A stretch of 64,000 bases of DNA from Duganella margarita (GTDB lineage Bacteria; Pseudomonadota; Gammaproteobacteria; Burkholderiales; Burkholderiaceae_D). The notes under the pieces were generated by a model, which did no database searches, was not told the origin of the DNA, and saw only the letters and a program-made list of their open reading frames with translations. A program made the translations under genes and the position numbers. Below are positions 17,600 through 26,285 of this stretch, piece after piece (the first letter of the stretch is position 1; the number at the start of each line of letters is the position of its first letter). The DNA lies in contig NZ_WWCS01000004.1 in assembly GCF_009857535.1 (NCBI RefSeq), positions 1-64,000 of the forward strand, written 5' to 3'.

Positions 17600-19882
17600 C
17601 TAAGGTAGGTACCATTCAACAATTTCTTGAATATGATTAGGTGCTTGCTTAATATTTGGAGAGAAAACTATCTCTCTCTCATTTATTCTTAAAATATACG
17701 GCGCTATTTCAGCCACGATTTCCGGAGCGAATCCGTATCGCATTAATAACATGTAGGTGTCATTATTCGTCCCAAACCTTAACAACTCCAACATTTTTAG
17801 CGATCTAACGTCCTTACTTTTCTCCCCGTATATTTTGAATGCAGCAGAAAAAACGTCCGAAAGAGAAAACGAGATCACTTGATCCATATAATCATAAGTA
17901 TCGAATACAATCGCGTCATAGCTAACATCTTTTGCCAAAGTGTTCGTAAAAAATGGATATTTTTTCTTTATTGAACTATCGGGTAATTTTTCAGCTTTCT
18001 GCGAGAATTTAGCACCTCCCGTTCTATTTCCATCCCTATTTGAAATATAGCTAAACCTTTGACCAACTATCTCACGAAAAGTTTTACCACCAAGAGTCAA
18101 CAACAATATTCTAATAGCCTGTTCAAATATCGCCCCCTCACCATCATAAAGTTCTCTGCCAAGTGATGCTTCAAATATCATTTTAAAATCAGAAATCAAA
18201 ACTAAGCGATTCGGCTCGTTATCCTTTCCGACTACCGTATCTGATATATTTTCCGTTAGATAAACAACGTCTAAAATACGCAGACATGCAGAAAATATCG
18301 GGTCCTCCGATAAACGACCAATCTTCGATCTTGGCAGATTGTGCTCATCATCAAAAGTATCATCCCTTATTGAGTCTACTAACTCCTGGCTATCATCTTG
18401 CACCTCAGTCGGCAAGTTATCTACCACAGATATTTCCGACAACTCGAATGTCTCGTTAATTCTTTGTGAAAATAGGTCTGCGCTTTTAGTATAAACGTAT
18501 CCGTAGTCAAATTTTTTCTTCTCGGATAGACGTCCAGCCCGGCCAATTAGATTCTTAAAAGCAAGTGCACGTTCGGCTTCAGTTTTACCAATGATACGCA
18601 TGCTCTCCAGCCACACAATATCAAATGGCATGTTGATGCCTTGAGCCAAGGTACTCGTCGCAAAGCAAATTCTCGCATGCCCCTGTCGAATAAAATCCTC
18701 TATCAAAAATCTTACATCTAGGGGGACAGAGCCATGATGAATAACAACACCCTTTTTAAGCAGCATGACCATTGCCGACCGGTGTTCCTTTTCGTCGGCA
18801 CCCAGCATTTGCTCGATTGTACTGATCATTTCGAGGGCGTCGGTATCTACAACTGCCGGAAATCCATCTATGTAATCCTGAAAAGGAGCAACGAATTTCC
18901 CATTGTAAATCGATGCCTTTGAGACATAAATTAATATTGAATGCTTATTCGTAAATGCAAACTTCTCGAATCCGCCGTCAAATTTTATACAATTATCCAG
19001 CAAGTACCCACCTTCGCCAAAGGGGGAGAAGTAGAAATCCTTTTTGTTTGCATGACGAAAAATACATATCTTTCCTACAGCTCCATGATTATAGGAACGG
19101 GCATATTTAGATTCTTCAATGCCATGTTTTTTGAATTGGGCTTCAGGGTTTTCGACAAAAGGATGTGCAAAAATTAATTTTGCTAAAGGAAATAATTTTC
19201 TTACCCTACGAACCAGAACGTCAAATACAACACCTCGCTGTGGCTCTTCGGACATTTGAGCCTCATCGAAGAAAAAAACGTCTACGTTTAGTTCTGCCTT
19301 TATCAAAAATAACTCACGGGCGCGCTCAGGCGTTAGCACAAATATATGACGTAACTTGCGTTTTTTGAATACGTCATCCACAAATGCAGACACCATGACG
19401 CCTTTATCTACGCCGAACACAGCTCTCATAGTATTGATATACTCAGCTATCAATGCACGAGATGGAACCACAACAACTGCATCACCAGTTTGTTGAGCAA
19501 TGAAATCTCGTATGGAAAATGATTTCCCCGCACTTGTGGGTGCAGAAATTGAGATAAATTGGTTTTCTTCTAGGGCCCAGCGTACACTCGCCTGAACAGG
19601 GGTTAAGGTTTTACCAAAAGCTTCTTTATACTCATCCCCAATTCCTGATAGGATGAAAGAGTATAGATTTTTTGGCGTTGAGACCTTATAAAAAAGCCCC
19701 ATAGAGGATATAATTTTCTCTTCTATTTTTGAAAATATTTCTCCATGAAACTCTTTATACAATGATACCAACTGTAAAATCTCTGAACTATTAGGCCCGT
19801 TCTTATGGATCAGAGCAAGTAGCCCCGAGATGTCTCGGTGAGGATCTGCCGAGTTCTTTACCTGCTCAACTGAGAACATCAT
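17600..19882 (-). CDS. hamB: Hachiman system helicase HamB
   Basis: 760-residue superfamily 2 DEAD/DEAH-box helicase. Walker A reads SAPTSAGKSF with Lys120, the Walker B box is FFDEAQ (206-209), ATSTLAQGINMPFD is a motif IV/V-like block and NLIGRAGRLS is motif VI. The last of these is the Ski2/HamB style. The gene begins 1 bp after the stop of the DUF1837 gene, the standard hamAB order. In Hachiman, HamB is a DNA-sensing helicase that holds the HamA nuclease inactive until damaged or phage DNA is detected. Codon use is AT-rich and unlike the backbone, a sign of transfer. The long C-terminal region after 480 has no domain I can name. Confidence 0.82.
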   Translation of the reverse strand: MMFSVEQVKNSADPHRDISGLLALIHKNGPNSSEILQLVSLYKEFHGEIFSKIEEKIISSMGLFYKVSTPKNLYSFILSGIGDEYKEAFGKTLTPVQASVRWALEENQFISISAPTSAGKSFSIRDFIAQQTGDAVVVVPSRALIAEYINTMRAVFGVDKGVMVSAFVDDVFKKRKLRHIFVLTPERARELFLIKAELNVDVFFFDEAQMSEEPQRGVVFDVLVRRVRKLFPLAKLIFAHPFVENPEAQFKKHGIEESKYARSYNHGAVGKICIFRHANKKDFYFSPFGEGGYLLDNCIKFDGGFEKFAFTNKHSILIYVSKASIYNGKFVAPFQDYIDGFPAVVDTDALEMISTIEQMLGADEKEHRSAMVMLLKKGVVIHHGSVPLDVRFLIEDFIRQGHARICFATSTLAQGINMPFDIVWLESMRIIGKTEAERALAFKNLIGRAGRLSEKKKFDYGYVYTKSADLFSQRINETFELSEISVVDNLPTEVQDDSQELVDSIRDDTFDDEHNLPRSKIGRLSEDPIFSACLRILDVVYLTENISDTVVGKDNEPNRLVLISDFKMIFEASLGRELYDGEGAIFEQAIRILLLTLGGKTFREIVGQRFSYISNRDGNRTGGAKFSQKAEKLPDSSIKKKYPFFTNTLAKDVSYDAIVFDTYDYMDQVISFSLSDVFSAAFKIYGEKSKDVRSLKMLELLRFGTNNDTYMLLMRYGFAPEIVAEIAPYILRINEREIVFSPNIKQAPNHIQEIVEWYLP

Positions 19883-19883
19883 A

Positions 19884-20636
19884 TTAACGAACTCCTACCA
19901 AGTAGAAATTCTTAATCTTTTTTACCTTCATCATTTCTTGTGCGGCTAAGAAGGCATTCGCCAGTATTAGTTCTGGTTTTTGCGCATTAACAGAAAATGC
20001 AGCAATAACACCAAAGTCGTCTTTATCCAGGTAGGACATAGATTGTTTATCAACCAAATTTTCTAGGTCGGGAGCGTCCCTCAAATGCTTATCGTCATTG
20101 AGGAAGTCTTGAGCCTGACTTATAGCATCGGTATACGGGTTCGCCGAGCTGGAATATTTCGCTTCGCCGAAATTGATGAATTTCTCAAGGCATGTCGTAT
20201 GAAAATCGAAGCCACCATTTTGGCTGATTTGTGGTTTCCATAATTCTGCGAGAGGAATTCTCAAGTGTGTGAAGAGCATTTCTAAAGCACGAGACGAACC
20301 CATTGACACCATAGTTTCACCGAAATCCGACTCTACATTTCCCCCACTGGCTGTTTTATTGAATGTATTGACTAGCTTTGCCGCCGTTTGACTGACAGTT
20401 TTACTATAGGCGCGCCGGTACCTATCGTCCAAATTAGTTATCCATGAGTTATCAAGAACCACCTCCACAAGTGCCGTGGCGAAGGCATGAAGATCCTTCA
20501 CCTCTACGAAGCATAGTTTTATATTTTTGTCGGCAGCAGAGCTAGTGACATGCTGGTATGTGCAGCCCCATACAGCGTCATCTTGAGGTGGTGAGAAAGT
20601 GATTTTCATTGTACAGCCCGACAAAGTAACCAACAT
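19884..20636 (-). CDS. hamA: Hachiman system effector HamA (DUF1837)
   Basis: About 250 residues of the DUF1837 family. The core reads ALEMLFTHLRIPLAELWKPQ, then GFDFHTTC and FGEAKYSSSANPYTDAISQAQDF; the last holds the D/E-x-K nuclease-like motif that defines HamA as a PD-(D/E)xK effector degrading DNA. The start is uncertain: a TTG at 20681, an ATG at 20636 (used) and an ATG at 20609 are all in frame and none has a good ribosome site. Directly followed by hamB with 1 bp between. It is divergent from the tyrosine recombinase gene, sharing an intergenic region with an inverted repeat. Confidence 0.8.
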   Translation of the reverse strand: MLVTLSGCTMKITFSPPQDDAVWGCTYQHVTSSAADKNIKLCFVEVKDLHAFATALVEVVLDNSWITNLDDRYRRAYSKTVSQTAAKLVNTFNKTASGGNVESDFGETMVSMGSSRALEMLFTHLRIPLAELWKPQISQNGGFDFHTTCLEKFINFGEAKYSSSANPYTDAISQAQDFLNDDKHLRDAPDLENLVDKQSMSYLDKDDFGVIAAFSVNAQKPELILANAFLAAQEMMKVKKIKNFYLVGVR

Positions 20637-20778
20637 TTCCGATAAGCATGACCCAGAATCACTAAATTGTCTAGCTACCAACGAAGTGTTCTAAAAATAG
20701 TCATGTTTACAAATTGCATTTGTAAAACATTCCTAATGGATTCAATCACTTAGAGCATTCACAACGATCTGTGTACAC

Positions 20779-20822
20779 CCAATGTGTTGCAATTTAAATT
20801 AGCAATACTTTTAACACATTGG
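20779..20822. promoter_or_regulatory. Inverted repeat between hamA and the tyrosine recombinase gene
   Basis: CCAATGTGTT (20779-20788) and AACACATTGG (20813-20822) are perfect 10-bp inverted copies 24 bp apart, flanking an A/T-rich stretch with TTGCAATTTAAATTAGCAA. It ends 7 bp before the recombinase ATG. The position suits an operator for that gene or a recombinase-binding pair. Confidence 0.55.
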
Positions 20823-20829
20823 AGATTGA

Positions 20830-21432
20830 ATGACTTCCGAAAAGAAAGCTCCGGTCCTGTCAGTGCAGGAATTCCGCCAGGTAGTTGCCGCTAGTCGGAC
20901 GCACGACAACGCCAACAGAAATGTTGCCCTGCTCTACTTTTCCGTCGCTTTAGGCTTGCGAGCTAAAGAACTCAGCCAGCTAAAGCTGCAAGACGTTCTG
21001 GCCCCGAACGGCACCATCAAGGACGAAGTGCTGCTGACTCGCAGCACGACCAAGGGGCGCAAACAGCGCCTCATCTACCTGACGAACAAGGACGTGCGCA
21101 AGGCATTGACCGCATACCTAAAAGAGCGGGGTCAAAACGGCACCAGCCTAAACCCAGGTGCTCCACTGTTCAAGTCGAGGAAAGGCAGCGGCTTCAGCCC
21201 CAACACCATGCAAATGCTGTTTAAGCGAATGTATATCTGGGCTGGTCTGGATCAGGCGTCGAGCCATTCGGGCAGGCGCACATTTGCGACCTCATTGATC
21301 GAGCATGGCGCTGACATCAAGGCCGTGTCAACGCTAATGGGTCATGCATCAGTTGCGATGACGGCACGCTACATTGAGGACAACCCTGTCCGACTGCGCC
21401 GGATGTGCGAAGACGTTCAGTTAGGAATTTAG
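20830..21432 (+). CDS. Small tyrosine recombinase (catalytic domain only)
   Basis: 200 residues forming just the catalytic domain of the phage-integrase family. Catalytic residues visible in order are Arg in LGLRAKELSQL, Lys after TRSTTKGRKQR, HSGRR (His-x-x-Arg), the MGHAS box and the nucleophile Tyr in TARYIED. The N-terminal core-binding domain of full-length integrases is missing, as in Fim-type invertases. The ATG follows GGAGATTGA. Since the element's own integration is explained by the serine recombinase, this one may act on internal sites, resolve dimers or be a relic. No pair of obvious sites was found next to it. Confidence 0.88.
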   Translation: MTSEKKAPVLSVQEFRQVVAASRTHDNANRNVALLYFSVALGLRAKELSQLKLQDVLAPNGTIKDEVLLTRSTTKGRKQRLIYLTNKDVRKALTAYLKERGQNGTSLNPGAPLFKSRKGSGFSPNTMQMLFKRMYIWAGLDQASSHSGRRTFATSLIEHGADIKAVSTLMGHASVAMTARYIEDNPVRLRRMCEDVQLGI

Positions 21433-21649
21433 GCTAAAGGCGCCAAGACAAAAGAATTTTACATGGTTTATACAACCATCTGCAAAATTATAGAACCATA
21501 AAAATAATTTTTTCAATCGTTTATTTTAAAAACACTACATTTAGTTCTGACTCTCAAAGGTCGACTAAGAAATCGAGTTTTTGTTGAGCGATCTTTCTGG
21601 CACGATGCTTCCCATCCCGTTTGTTTAACTTGAAAAGGAAGAATTCCTG

Positions 21650-22129
21650 ATGGACACTGCTCGCTCCTACGAAACGCATATCGAATGTAACCAGTGCACC
21701 TTTGCTCAAGCAGCGCTGCTACCTCTCAACCCTATGCTGCATCCCGTTCTGACGATTCGGCATCAGAACCCATTCCGTGGACTCACGTTAACCGGAAAAA
21801 TCGATGGCTTAGCACGATGGTACGAAGTGGAGGAAACGTTGAACCACGATGAGGCTTGGCCGGGCAATGGTATCAAAGTCGATCTCATGGAAATAATCTA
21901 CTTGTACCTAACTCGTGTCTACCATGTTCGGCGCTCCGAGGAGAACTTCGAGCAGTTCCTTAATGAGGCAATCAACAACGACGTGGAGCCGATCATCAAT
22001 TTCGACATCGAAAAAGTAGCCATAGTATTGAGTCCACGTGATTGCCAGCGTGTCCTTACGGCGATTGGCGCTTTGAACGGTGATTACGACTCGGGCCGAG
22101 CGGCAGAGCCGATCTTCCCTCTCAAATAA
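21650..22129 (+). CDS. Hypothetical protein
   Basis: 159 residues, not recognised. No signal peptide or membrane segment. It has two cysteines close together near the N-terminus (IECNQCTF) that could be half of a metal site, and an acidic, helical middle (DLMEIIYLYLTRVYHVRRSEENFEQFLNEAINND). The ATG is preceded by GGAAGAATTCCTG. A strong terminator follows. The 217 bp before it contain a small dyad (ATGGTT/AACCAT at 21463-21479) and A/T-rich DNA. Codon use looks genuine, so it is likely a real gene. Confidence 0.6.
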   Translation: MDTARSYETHIECNQCTFAQAALLPLNPMLHPVLTIRHQNPFRGLTLTGKIDGLARWYEVEETLNHDEAWPGNGIKVDLMEIIYLYLTRVYHVRRSEENFEQFLNEAINNDVEPIINFDIEKVAIVLSPRDCQRVLTAIGALNGDYDSGRAAEPIFPLK

Positions 22130-22131
22130 AA

Positions 22132-22171
22132 GCGCTAAAAAAAGGCGGCACAGTGCCGCCTTTTTTAGCGC
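22132..22171 (+). terminator. Rho-independent terminator after the hypothetical gene
   Basis: A long symmetrical structure: GCGCTAAAAAAAGGCGGCA pairs with TGCCGCCTTTTTTAGCGC around a CAG loop, with the T-run inside the arm. It could act in both directions. Confidence 0.9.
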
Positions 22172-22172
22172 A

Positions 22173-22264
22173 AGAAGTGAACATCATTATGCTCTTTGCT
22201 TGCCGCCTGTATTCATTACTCATCTCTCATCACTTCATCAACCTGTAATCACCGTTCTTACAGA
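22173..22264 (+). repeat. Direct repeat, copy 1: shared leader with dyad
   Basis: About 92 bp just upstream of the helicase-like gene that recur at 26475-26562 in front of the ribbon-helix-helix gene. The last 32 bp (22233-22264) are identical in both and contain the dyad CTGTAA-N9-TTACAG (22243-22263). The 5' part (AGAAGTGAACA-CATTATGCTCT) is also conserved. A common promoter/operator is the simplest reading. Confidence 0.75.
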
Positions 22265-22269
22265 CACAC

Positions 22270-24219
22270 ATGCGCACCTTACCGGCCGACCACGACGACA
22301 GCGAAGCACCAGCACGCCTTCCACCTGATGACTACTGCGAGGGCGCAGCGGACTTCTTCGACCTTGACCATAAAATGGTCAGCAGCAGCGAACGTGCTAG
22401 CACTCTTAAACAGCTTGCCGGTGAGATCGACCAATGGAAGAAATCACGCACCTACTTCGGCAAGCCATCGCCGGATTCGCTCGTTCTTGTTATGCCAGAG
22501 GGCTATGGCAAAAGCCACCTGGTGATCGACCTCATCAAGCGGGGCTTCAAAGTCGTGTTCTGCGCTAAATCGCACGCCCAGCTTGACGAAAAAGAATTTG
22601 GCTTCCGACATCAATACGACTTGAACGTCAAACGCTTCAGGTCGAAGCGTCAGAATTTCCGCTCGCAGTTGGAGCTTTTAGGAATTCCACCAAACGATTT
22701 CAAATTCGCCGAAACAGCCACGATCAATCCTTACGCCATGCCTAAGGTTAAACAGCAAGAATCGATTCGTGCACTCGATGATCTTTTCGTGAAGCATTCT
22801 TGCGCACATAATGCTGAGGACTTTTTCCAGGAGCACTACGTCGAATTTGTCCCTGACATCATGAACCCGCTTCTGAACGATGCTGACGTAACCCTCATCA
22901 CGTTTGCATCCTTTCAGGCTGTCACCGCAATTTACAAGACGAGCTGGTGGAAAGGGCTCGGTCTCATCGAGAAAATAATCCCCGCCAACGAAGATACAGG
23001 CAAACCAGAGAAGAAAATTCCCTTCAAAAAAATTGCCATCATCTACGATGATCCTGACAGGTCAGACGTTGATTGGTTGCGTCCAATCACTCAGGAAGAA
23101 CTAGAGAAATTAAAAGAGATCAATGATCGTCTAGCAGCACGTGAAGACAAAACGGAGTCGCCTGAGTACTGGCAAGATGAAGCATTTGCACATGCCGACC
23201 TTTTAGCGGCACAGCATAAAGCGCTACAGGACATCCGCCGCAGTTTGCCGCATCACAAAATTATTGAACACAAAAACACCTGCTACTTGGAACGGCCAGT
23301 CGGACTACGTATCGGCAATCATTTGAAAGGTGGCTCCGTTACCCCTGCTGTCATCGTAACTACGACAGAATGGCTGACAGGCTACTACGCACTACAGACG
23401 TTGAAGCGTAGCGACCTGAACCCTCATGATCATCTCGACCTCTTCCATTCGGTCGAGTGCAAAGTCACGTCCATATCTACCACTATCACGCGCAAACAAA
23501 ATCACGCCGTGCTGCTTCCCATCATTGAGCTATTGAAGGAAGAGTTTCCAGATGAGGACGTTACGCTCATCGCTAACGCCCTCGGCTGCGAACTCAACCT
23601 GTCCAACAACAAAGGGCGCAATGACCTGACCGGCAAAACCTCGATCATAAAGTTGTCATGGCCGCATCCGAGCGTCAACGCAACCATCGGCGCACACTTC
23701 TCCGATGTGGAAAAGCCGGACTATGATCTTATGATTGCTACCGAGTTGGCAGACCTGGGCAACCAAGCACTAGGCCGCAACCAAGGTTTTCGCTTCAAAG
23801 GGCGGCAGGCCATCATGCTGATTGATCCGAAGTACTACGGCAAGATCATCAGCAACAACCTGCTTCGATATCAGCTCACGCCGTGGAGTTCCAAACTGCC
23901 GAAGTACAACAAGAAGACATCCAAAAAATCGGCGCTAGCCGCTCTCAGCTTCTCCGCCGAACAGTCGCCGCTTGAGCGTCGCCTTCTCGAACTCATCAGC
24001 CAGTTTGAGAGTTTCGGTTTATCAGCAGACGCTCAGCGAGTCGCTGAGCGTCTGCCGGAACGGCAAAGACAACATTTTGATGCATGGCTCGCTGAACATG
24101 CCGACGCAGCGGCCAATGCGAGACGGGCGGCAAAAGATGATGCAAATAGGGCAAGAGTCGCAAAAAATGTGCGACACCATCGGACAAAGAAAAAAAATAG
24201 CCTCTGCCTTGGTGAATGA
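22270..24219 (+). CDS. Divergent P-loop, helicase-like protein of the element
   Basis: 649 residues, no named family recognised. Residues 71-83 form a P-loop (LVLVMPEGYGKSH, Lys81). IAIIYDDPDRSD at ~253 could be a Walker B equivalent, and NQALGRNQGFRFKGRQ at 498-513 resembles motif VI of superfamily 2 helicases (Q-x-x-GR-x-x-R). The C-terminus is basic and Ala/Arg rich. I read it as a divergent SF2-like ATPase, possibly for element replication. The ATG at 22270 has no ribosome site, so the transcript could be leaderless or an internal start used. It ends 11 bp from the convergent acidic-tail gene. Confidence 0.6.
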   Translation: MRTLPADHDDSEAPARLPPDDYCEGAADFFDLDHKMVSSSERASTLKQLAGEIDQWKKSRTYFGKPSPDSLVLVMPEGYGKSHLVIDLIKRGFKVVFCAKSHAQLDEKEFGFRHQYDLNVKRFRSKRQNFRSQLELLGIPPNDFKFAETATINPYAMPKVKQQESIRALDDLFVKHSCAHNAEDFFQEHYVEFVPDIMNPLLNDADVTLITFASFQAVTAIYKTSWWKGLGLIEKIIPANEDTGKPEKKIPFKKIAIIYDDPDRSDVDWLRPITQEELEKLKEINDRLAAREDKTESPEYWQDEAFAHADLLAAQHKALQDIRRSLPHHKIIEHKNTCYLERPVGLRIGNHLKGGSVTPAVIVTTTEWLTGYYALQTLKRSDLNPHDHLDLFHSVECKVTSISTTITRKQNHAVLLPIIELLKEEFPDEDVTLIANALGCELNLSNNKGRNDLTGKTSIIKLSWPHPSVNATIGAHFSDVEKPDYDLMIATELADLGNQALGRNQGFRFKGRQAIMLIDPKYYGKIISNNLLRYQLTPWSSKLPKYNKKTSKKSALAALSFSAEQSPLERRLLELISQFESFGLSADAQRVAERLPERQRQHFDAWLAEHADAAANARRAAKDDANRARVAKNVRHHRTKKKNSLCLGE

Positions 24220-24230
24220 TAGGGTTAGCG

Positions 24231-24527
24231 CTAGATGACAACGGAGCCGTCTTCGTCGTCTTCGTCTTCGTCGTCTTCGTCTTCGTCGTCGGCTTCGTTC
24301 GTGTTCTCGCCAGTATCGAGGCCCAAATTCTTCAAGCTTTGCATGGCACGGCCACACGCGCCCGAGCCATGACGGAGGCCGTCAGATACCGCAGGCGTCA
24401 TGGCATTGATGCCTTCGACAAGCCCAATTGCACGCCCGGCCTCGAAGCCCTGCGCAAAGCCCGCATCAAAAGCAACTTTCAGGGAGGGCAGAATTGCTTG
24501 AAACATCTCATCACGTTGAGTAGTCAT
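24231..24527 (-). CDS. Small protein with acidic Asp/Glu tail
   Basis: 98 residues from an ATG with a textbook ribosome site (AAAAGGAGTCAAC). The N-terminal half is helical (MFQAILPSLKVAFDAGFAQGFEAGRAIGLVEG). The C-terminal 20 residues are almost all Asp and Glu, encoded by a GAC/GAA triplet repeat (24248-24297 on the plus strand reads GTC/TTC). Such tails can mimic DNA or bind basic partners, but nothing more specific can be said. No family recognised. Confidence 0.6.
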   Translation of the reverse strand: MTTQRDEMFQAILPSLKVAFDAGFAQGFEAGRAIGLVEGINAMTPAVSDGLRHGSGACGRAMQSLKNLGLDTGENTNEADDEDEDDEDEDDEDGSVVI

Positions 24528-24621
24528 GTTGACTCCTTTTAAACTGTTGCAATTTGACAATTTCCTTTTTGAGCCTCGTGCTTTAAAATAGAGAAACACG
24601 ATTGAACATTGGGAAACTCAA

Positions 24622-25125
24622 ATGATCCACGAAAAAGGTACGTCTGTCCACACCATTTCAAGGATTCTGCTCCGTGAACTGCGCCAAGAACGCAACATTC
24701 AGCAAGCGCATATCAGCCATTTGTTAGGTAAGGCATCAACAAGCTCTTGGAGCAAAGTTGAATCTGGGGACACGCCGCTAACGCTCGAACATCTGTTGAC
24801 TGCTTGTACTGCTTGCCAAGTCTGGCCCTCAGAATTTTTTAAAACGGTTCAGGATTACACGGCACTGCTTGAACAGCATGGTTGGTTCGTAGCAGCACAT
24901 GGCAGCCCACTTCCTAAAGAAGAAGACCACTTAAGCATGGCGGCTGCAAACTATTATGCAGCTACGTCCAACAAGGCTCAGTCCACATGGCGGCATTTCA
25001 GTGTGCTCCAGACACCTTGGCCATTCTACGGGTCATGCGAGCCAATTGACGTGTTCAAGTGGGTGCTAGATCCAAATTGGAGAGAGGTGGCGACGTTCGA
25101 ACTACCTAATCGGCCAAGGTATTAG
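24622..25125 (+). CDS. XRE-family transcriptional regulator
   Basis: 167 residues. Residues ~13-72 are a Cro/CI-type helix-turn-helix: LLRELRQERNIQQAHISHLLGKASTSSWSKVESGDTPLTLEHLLTAC. The C-terminal 90 residues are not a known sensor domain. It is divergent from the acidic-tail gene; the 94 bp between the two starts hold TTGCAATTT and TTGACAATTT elements that would suit its operator. Probably a regulator of element genes. Confidence 0.78.
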   Translation: MIHEKGTSVHTISRILLRELRQERNIQQAHISHLLGKASTSSWSKVESGDTPLTLEHLLTACTACQVWPSEFFKTVQDYTALLEQHGWFVAAHGSPLPKEEDHLSMAAANYYAATSNKAQSTWRHFSVLQTPWPFYGSCEPIDVFKWVLDPNWREVATFELPNRPRY

Positions 25126-25138
25126 ATACGCTGGGCCT

Positions 25139-25167
25139 GTGTTGGGATTTTACAGACATCCCAACAC
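25139..25167. terminator. Inverted repeat between convergent genes
   Basis: GTGTTGGGAT (25139-25148) and ATCCCAACAC (25158-25167) form a 10-bp stem with a 9-base loop. It sits between the XRE gene and the convergent polymerase-like gene and could stop transcription from both sides, though no T-run adjoins it. Confidence 0.5.
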
Positions 25168-25187
25168 GGGTTCCGCCAGCCGATAAT

Positions 25188-26285
25188 TCAGGCGCCAGCG
25201 CCAGCTAAACCGAGTAGCTCTTTTTTTAGTCGGATTTCGTATCCGGTGGTGTCTAGTAAGTACGACTCAAGAGCGTGCGTGTCAACATCACGACGACTAA
25301 TAAAACCGTCATGCATGAGGACGCCAGGGAACTGTTCTGTGCCGAACCAATCGTGAATGACATCCATCACTTTTCGCTCCAACGCAATGAAGATCGCTTG
25401 GCGATATTTTGACTTACTATCGGGAGGACTAGCGACGCCCACACCGGCAAATTGTCGCAGCCCCCTCTCACGTTGATCGCCCCCCATCGCATAGTGCCAC
25501 ATCTTCTTCAGATCAACGATGAGCTGTTTGACAAATGTGTCCTGCTTCAGGCGTTGCAGGCGTATCCGGTCGTCACCGAGCAAGCTGAAAATCGAGCATC
25601 GGTGGTGCGGCGTTAATGGCGCAAGGAACAGCAAGCTTTGGCTTAACTCCTTCGCTTTTTCTAAAGGGATGCCAGCGACGGTCGCAAGGCGCTGACGCAC
25701 TGAGGCCTTCTCCTCTACGAAACGGGCAACCGCTGGGAATGGTTCCTCTGTAGTTTCTGGGTTGACCCACCGATAGTGCTGTCGTGCATATTGGTGGACC
25801 AGTGTGGCGGCGCACGAGTCGATGTCGTAATCCCACCATCCACTGAAGACGACTTTCTTGTCATCCCTCCGAATATTCTGGATGGGGTGGTAACGTCGCC
25901 CGCCCTTGTCCGTGTAAACAGGCGTCAGCTCGCCACGAATGATCGGACCATACAGCTCCATCGCAATTTCGGCAGACGTGACGGTGCTCAGGCCCACCAT
26001 ATTGCGTAACCGTTCGTACCCGCCCTCATTGAGCGCATAAGAGTATGAGTGATGACCTGCTGCGTAATCGCCCGTCTGCATCAGCAAATTCGAGTAAAGC
26101 CAACGGCCCAGCGGCTTGCTGGCGTTTCCGAACACCTTACGAATTTCGCTATGGTGGATAGAGCGTGGCTTCTTCTTCCGCAGCAGCAAATGGCCGCACC
26201 AGTCCAGTACGTCCTTGATACGATTTAAGACCCGTGCATTTTTGATGTTGGGAGCGTAGGTGTTCAGGCAAAGTGTAGTCGTCAT
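25188..26285 (-). CDS. Protein with polymerase-palm-like motifs
   Basis: 365 residues, not assigned to a named family. GWWDYDIDSCAATLVHQYAR (149-168) looks like a palm motif A with Asp152/154/156. FPGVLMHDGFISRRDVD (319-335) resembles the HD motif C of family A DNA polymerases and single-subunit RNA polymerases (HDE, HDSFG). The helix YRQAIFIALERKVMDVIHDWF before it is the expected neighbour, and a basic helix at 194-214 (VRQRLATVAGIPLEKAKEL) could be motif B. I infer a nucleotidyl transferase for element replication. The ATG follows GGAAGGTTTT. Convergent with the XRE gene; its start faces a 368-bp gap shared with the RHH gene. Confidence 0.55.
   Translation of the reverse strand: MTTTLCLNTYAPNIKNARVLNRIKDVLDWCGHLLLRKKKPRSIHHSEIRKVFGNASKPLGRWLYSNLLMQTGDYAAGHHSYSYALNEGGYERLRNMVGLSTVTSAEIAMELYGPIIRGELTPVYTDKGGRRYHPIQNIRRDDKKVVFSGWWDYDIDSCAATLVHQYARQHYRWVNPETTEEPFPAVARFVEEKASVRQRLATVAGIPLEKAKELSQSLLFLAPLTPHHRCSIFSLLGDDRIRLQRLKQDTFVKQLIVDLKKMWHYAMGGDQRERGLRQFAGVGVASPPDSKSKYRQAIFIALERKVMDVIHDWFGTEQFPGVLMHDGFISRRDVDTHALESYLLDTTGYEIRLKKELLGLAGAGA

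Noticed and set aside
24248..24297. GTC/TTC repeats as a possible CRISPR or tandem array
   Set aside because: It is a simple triplet run inside a coding frame (Asp/Glu tail) without spacers.
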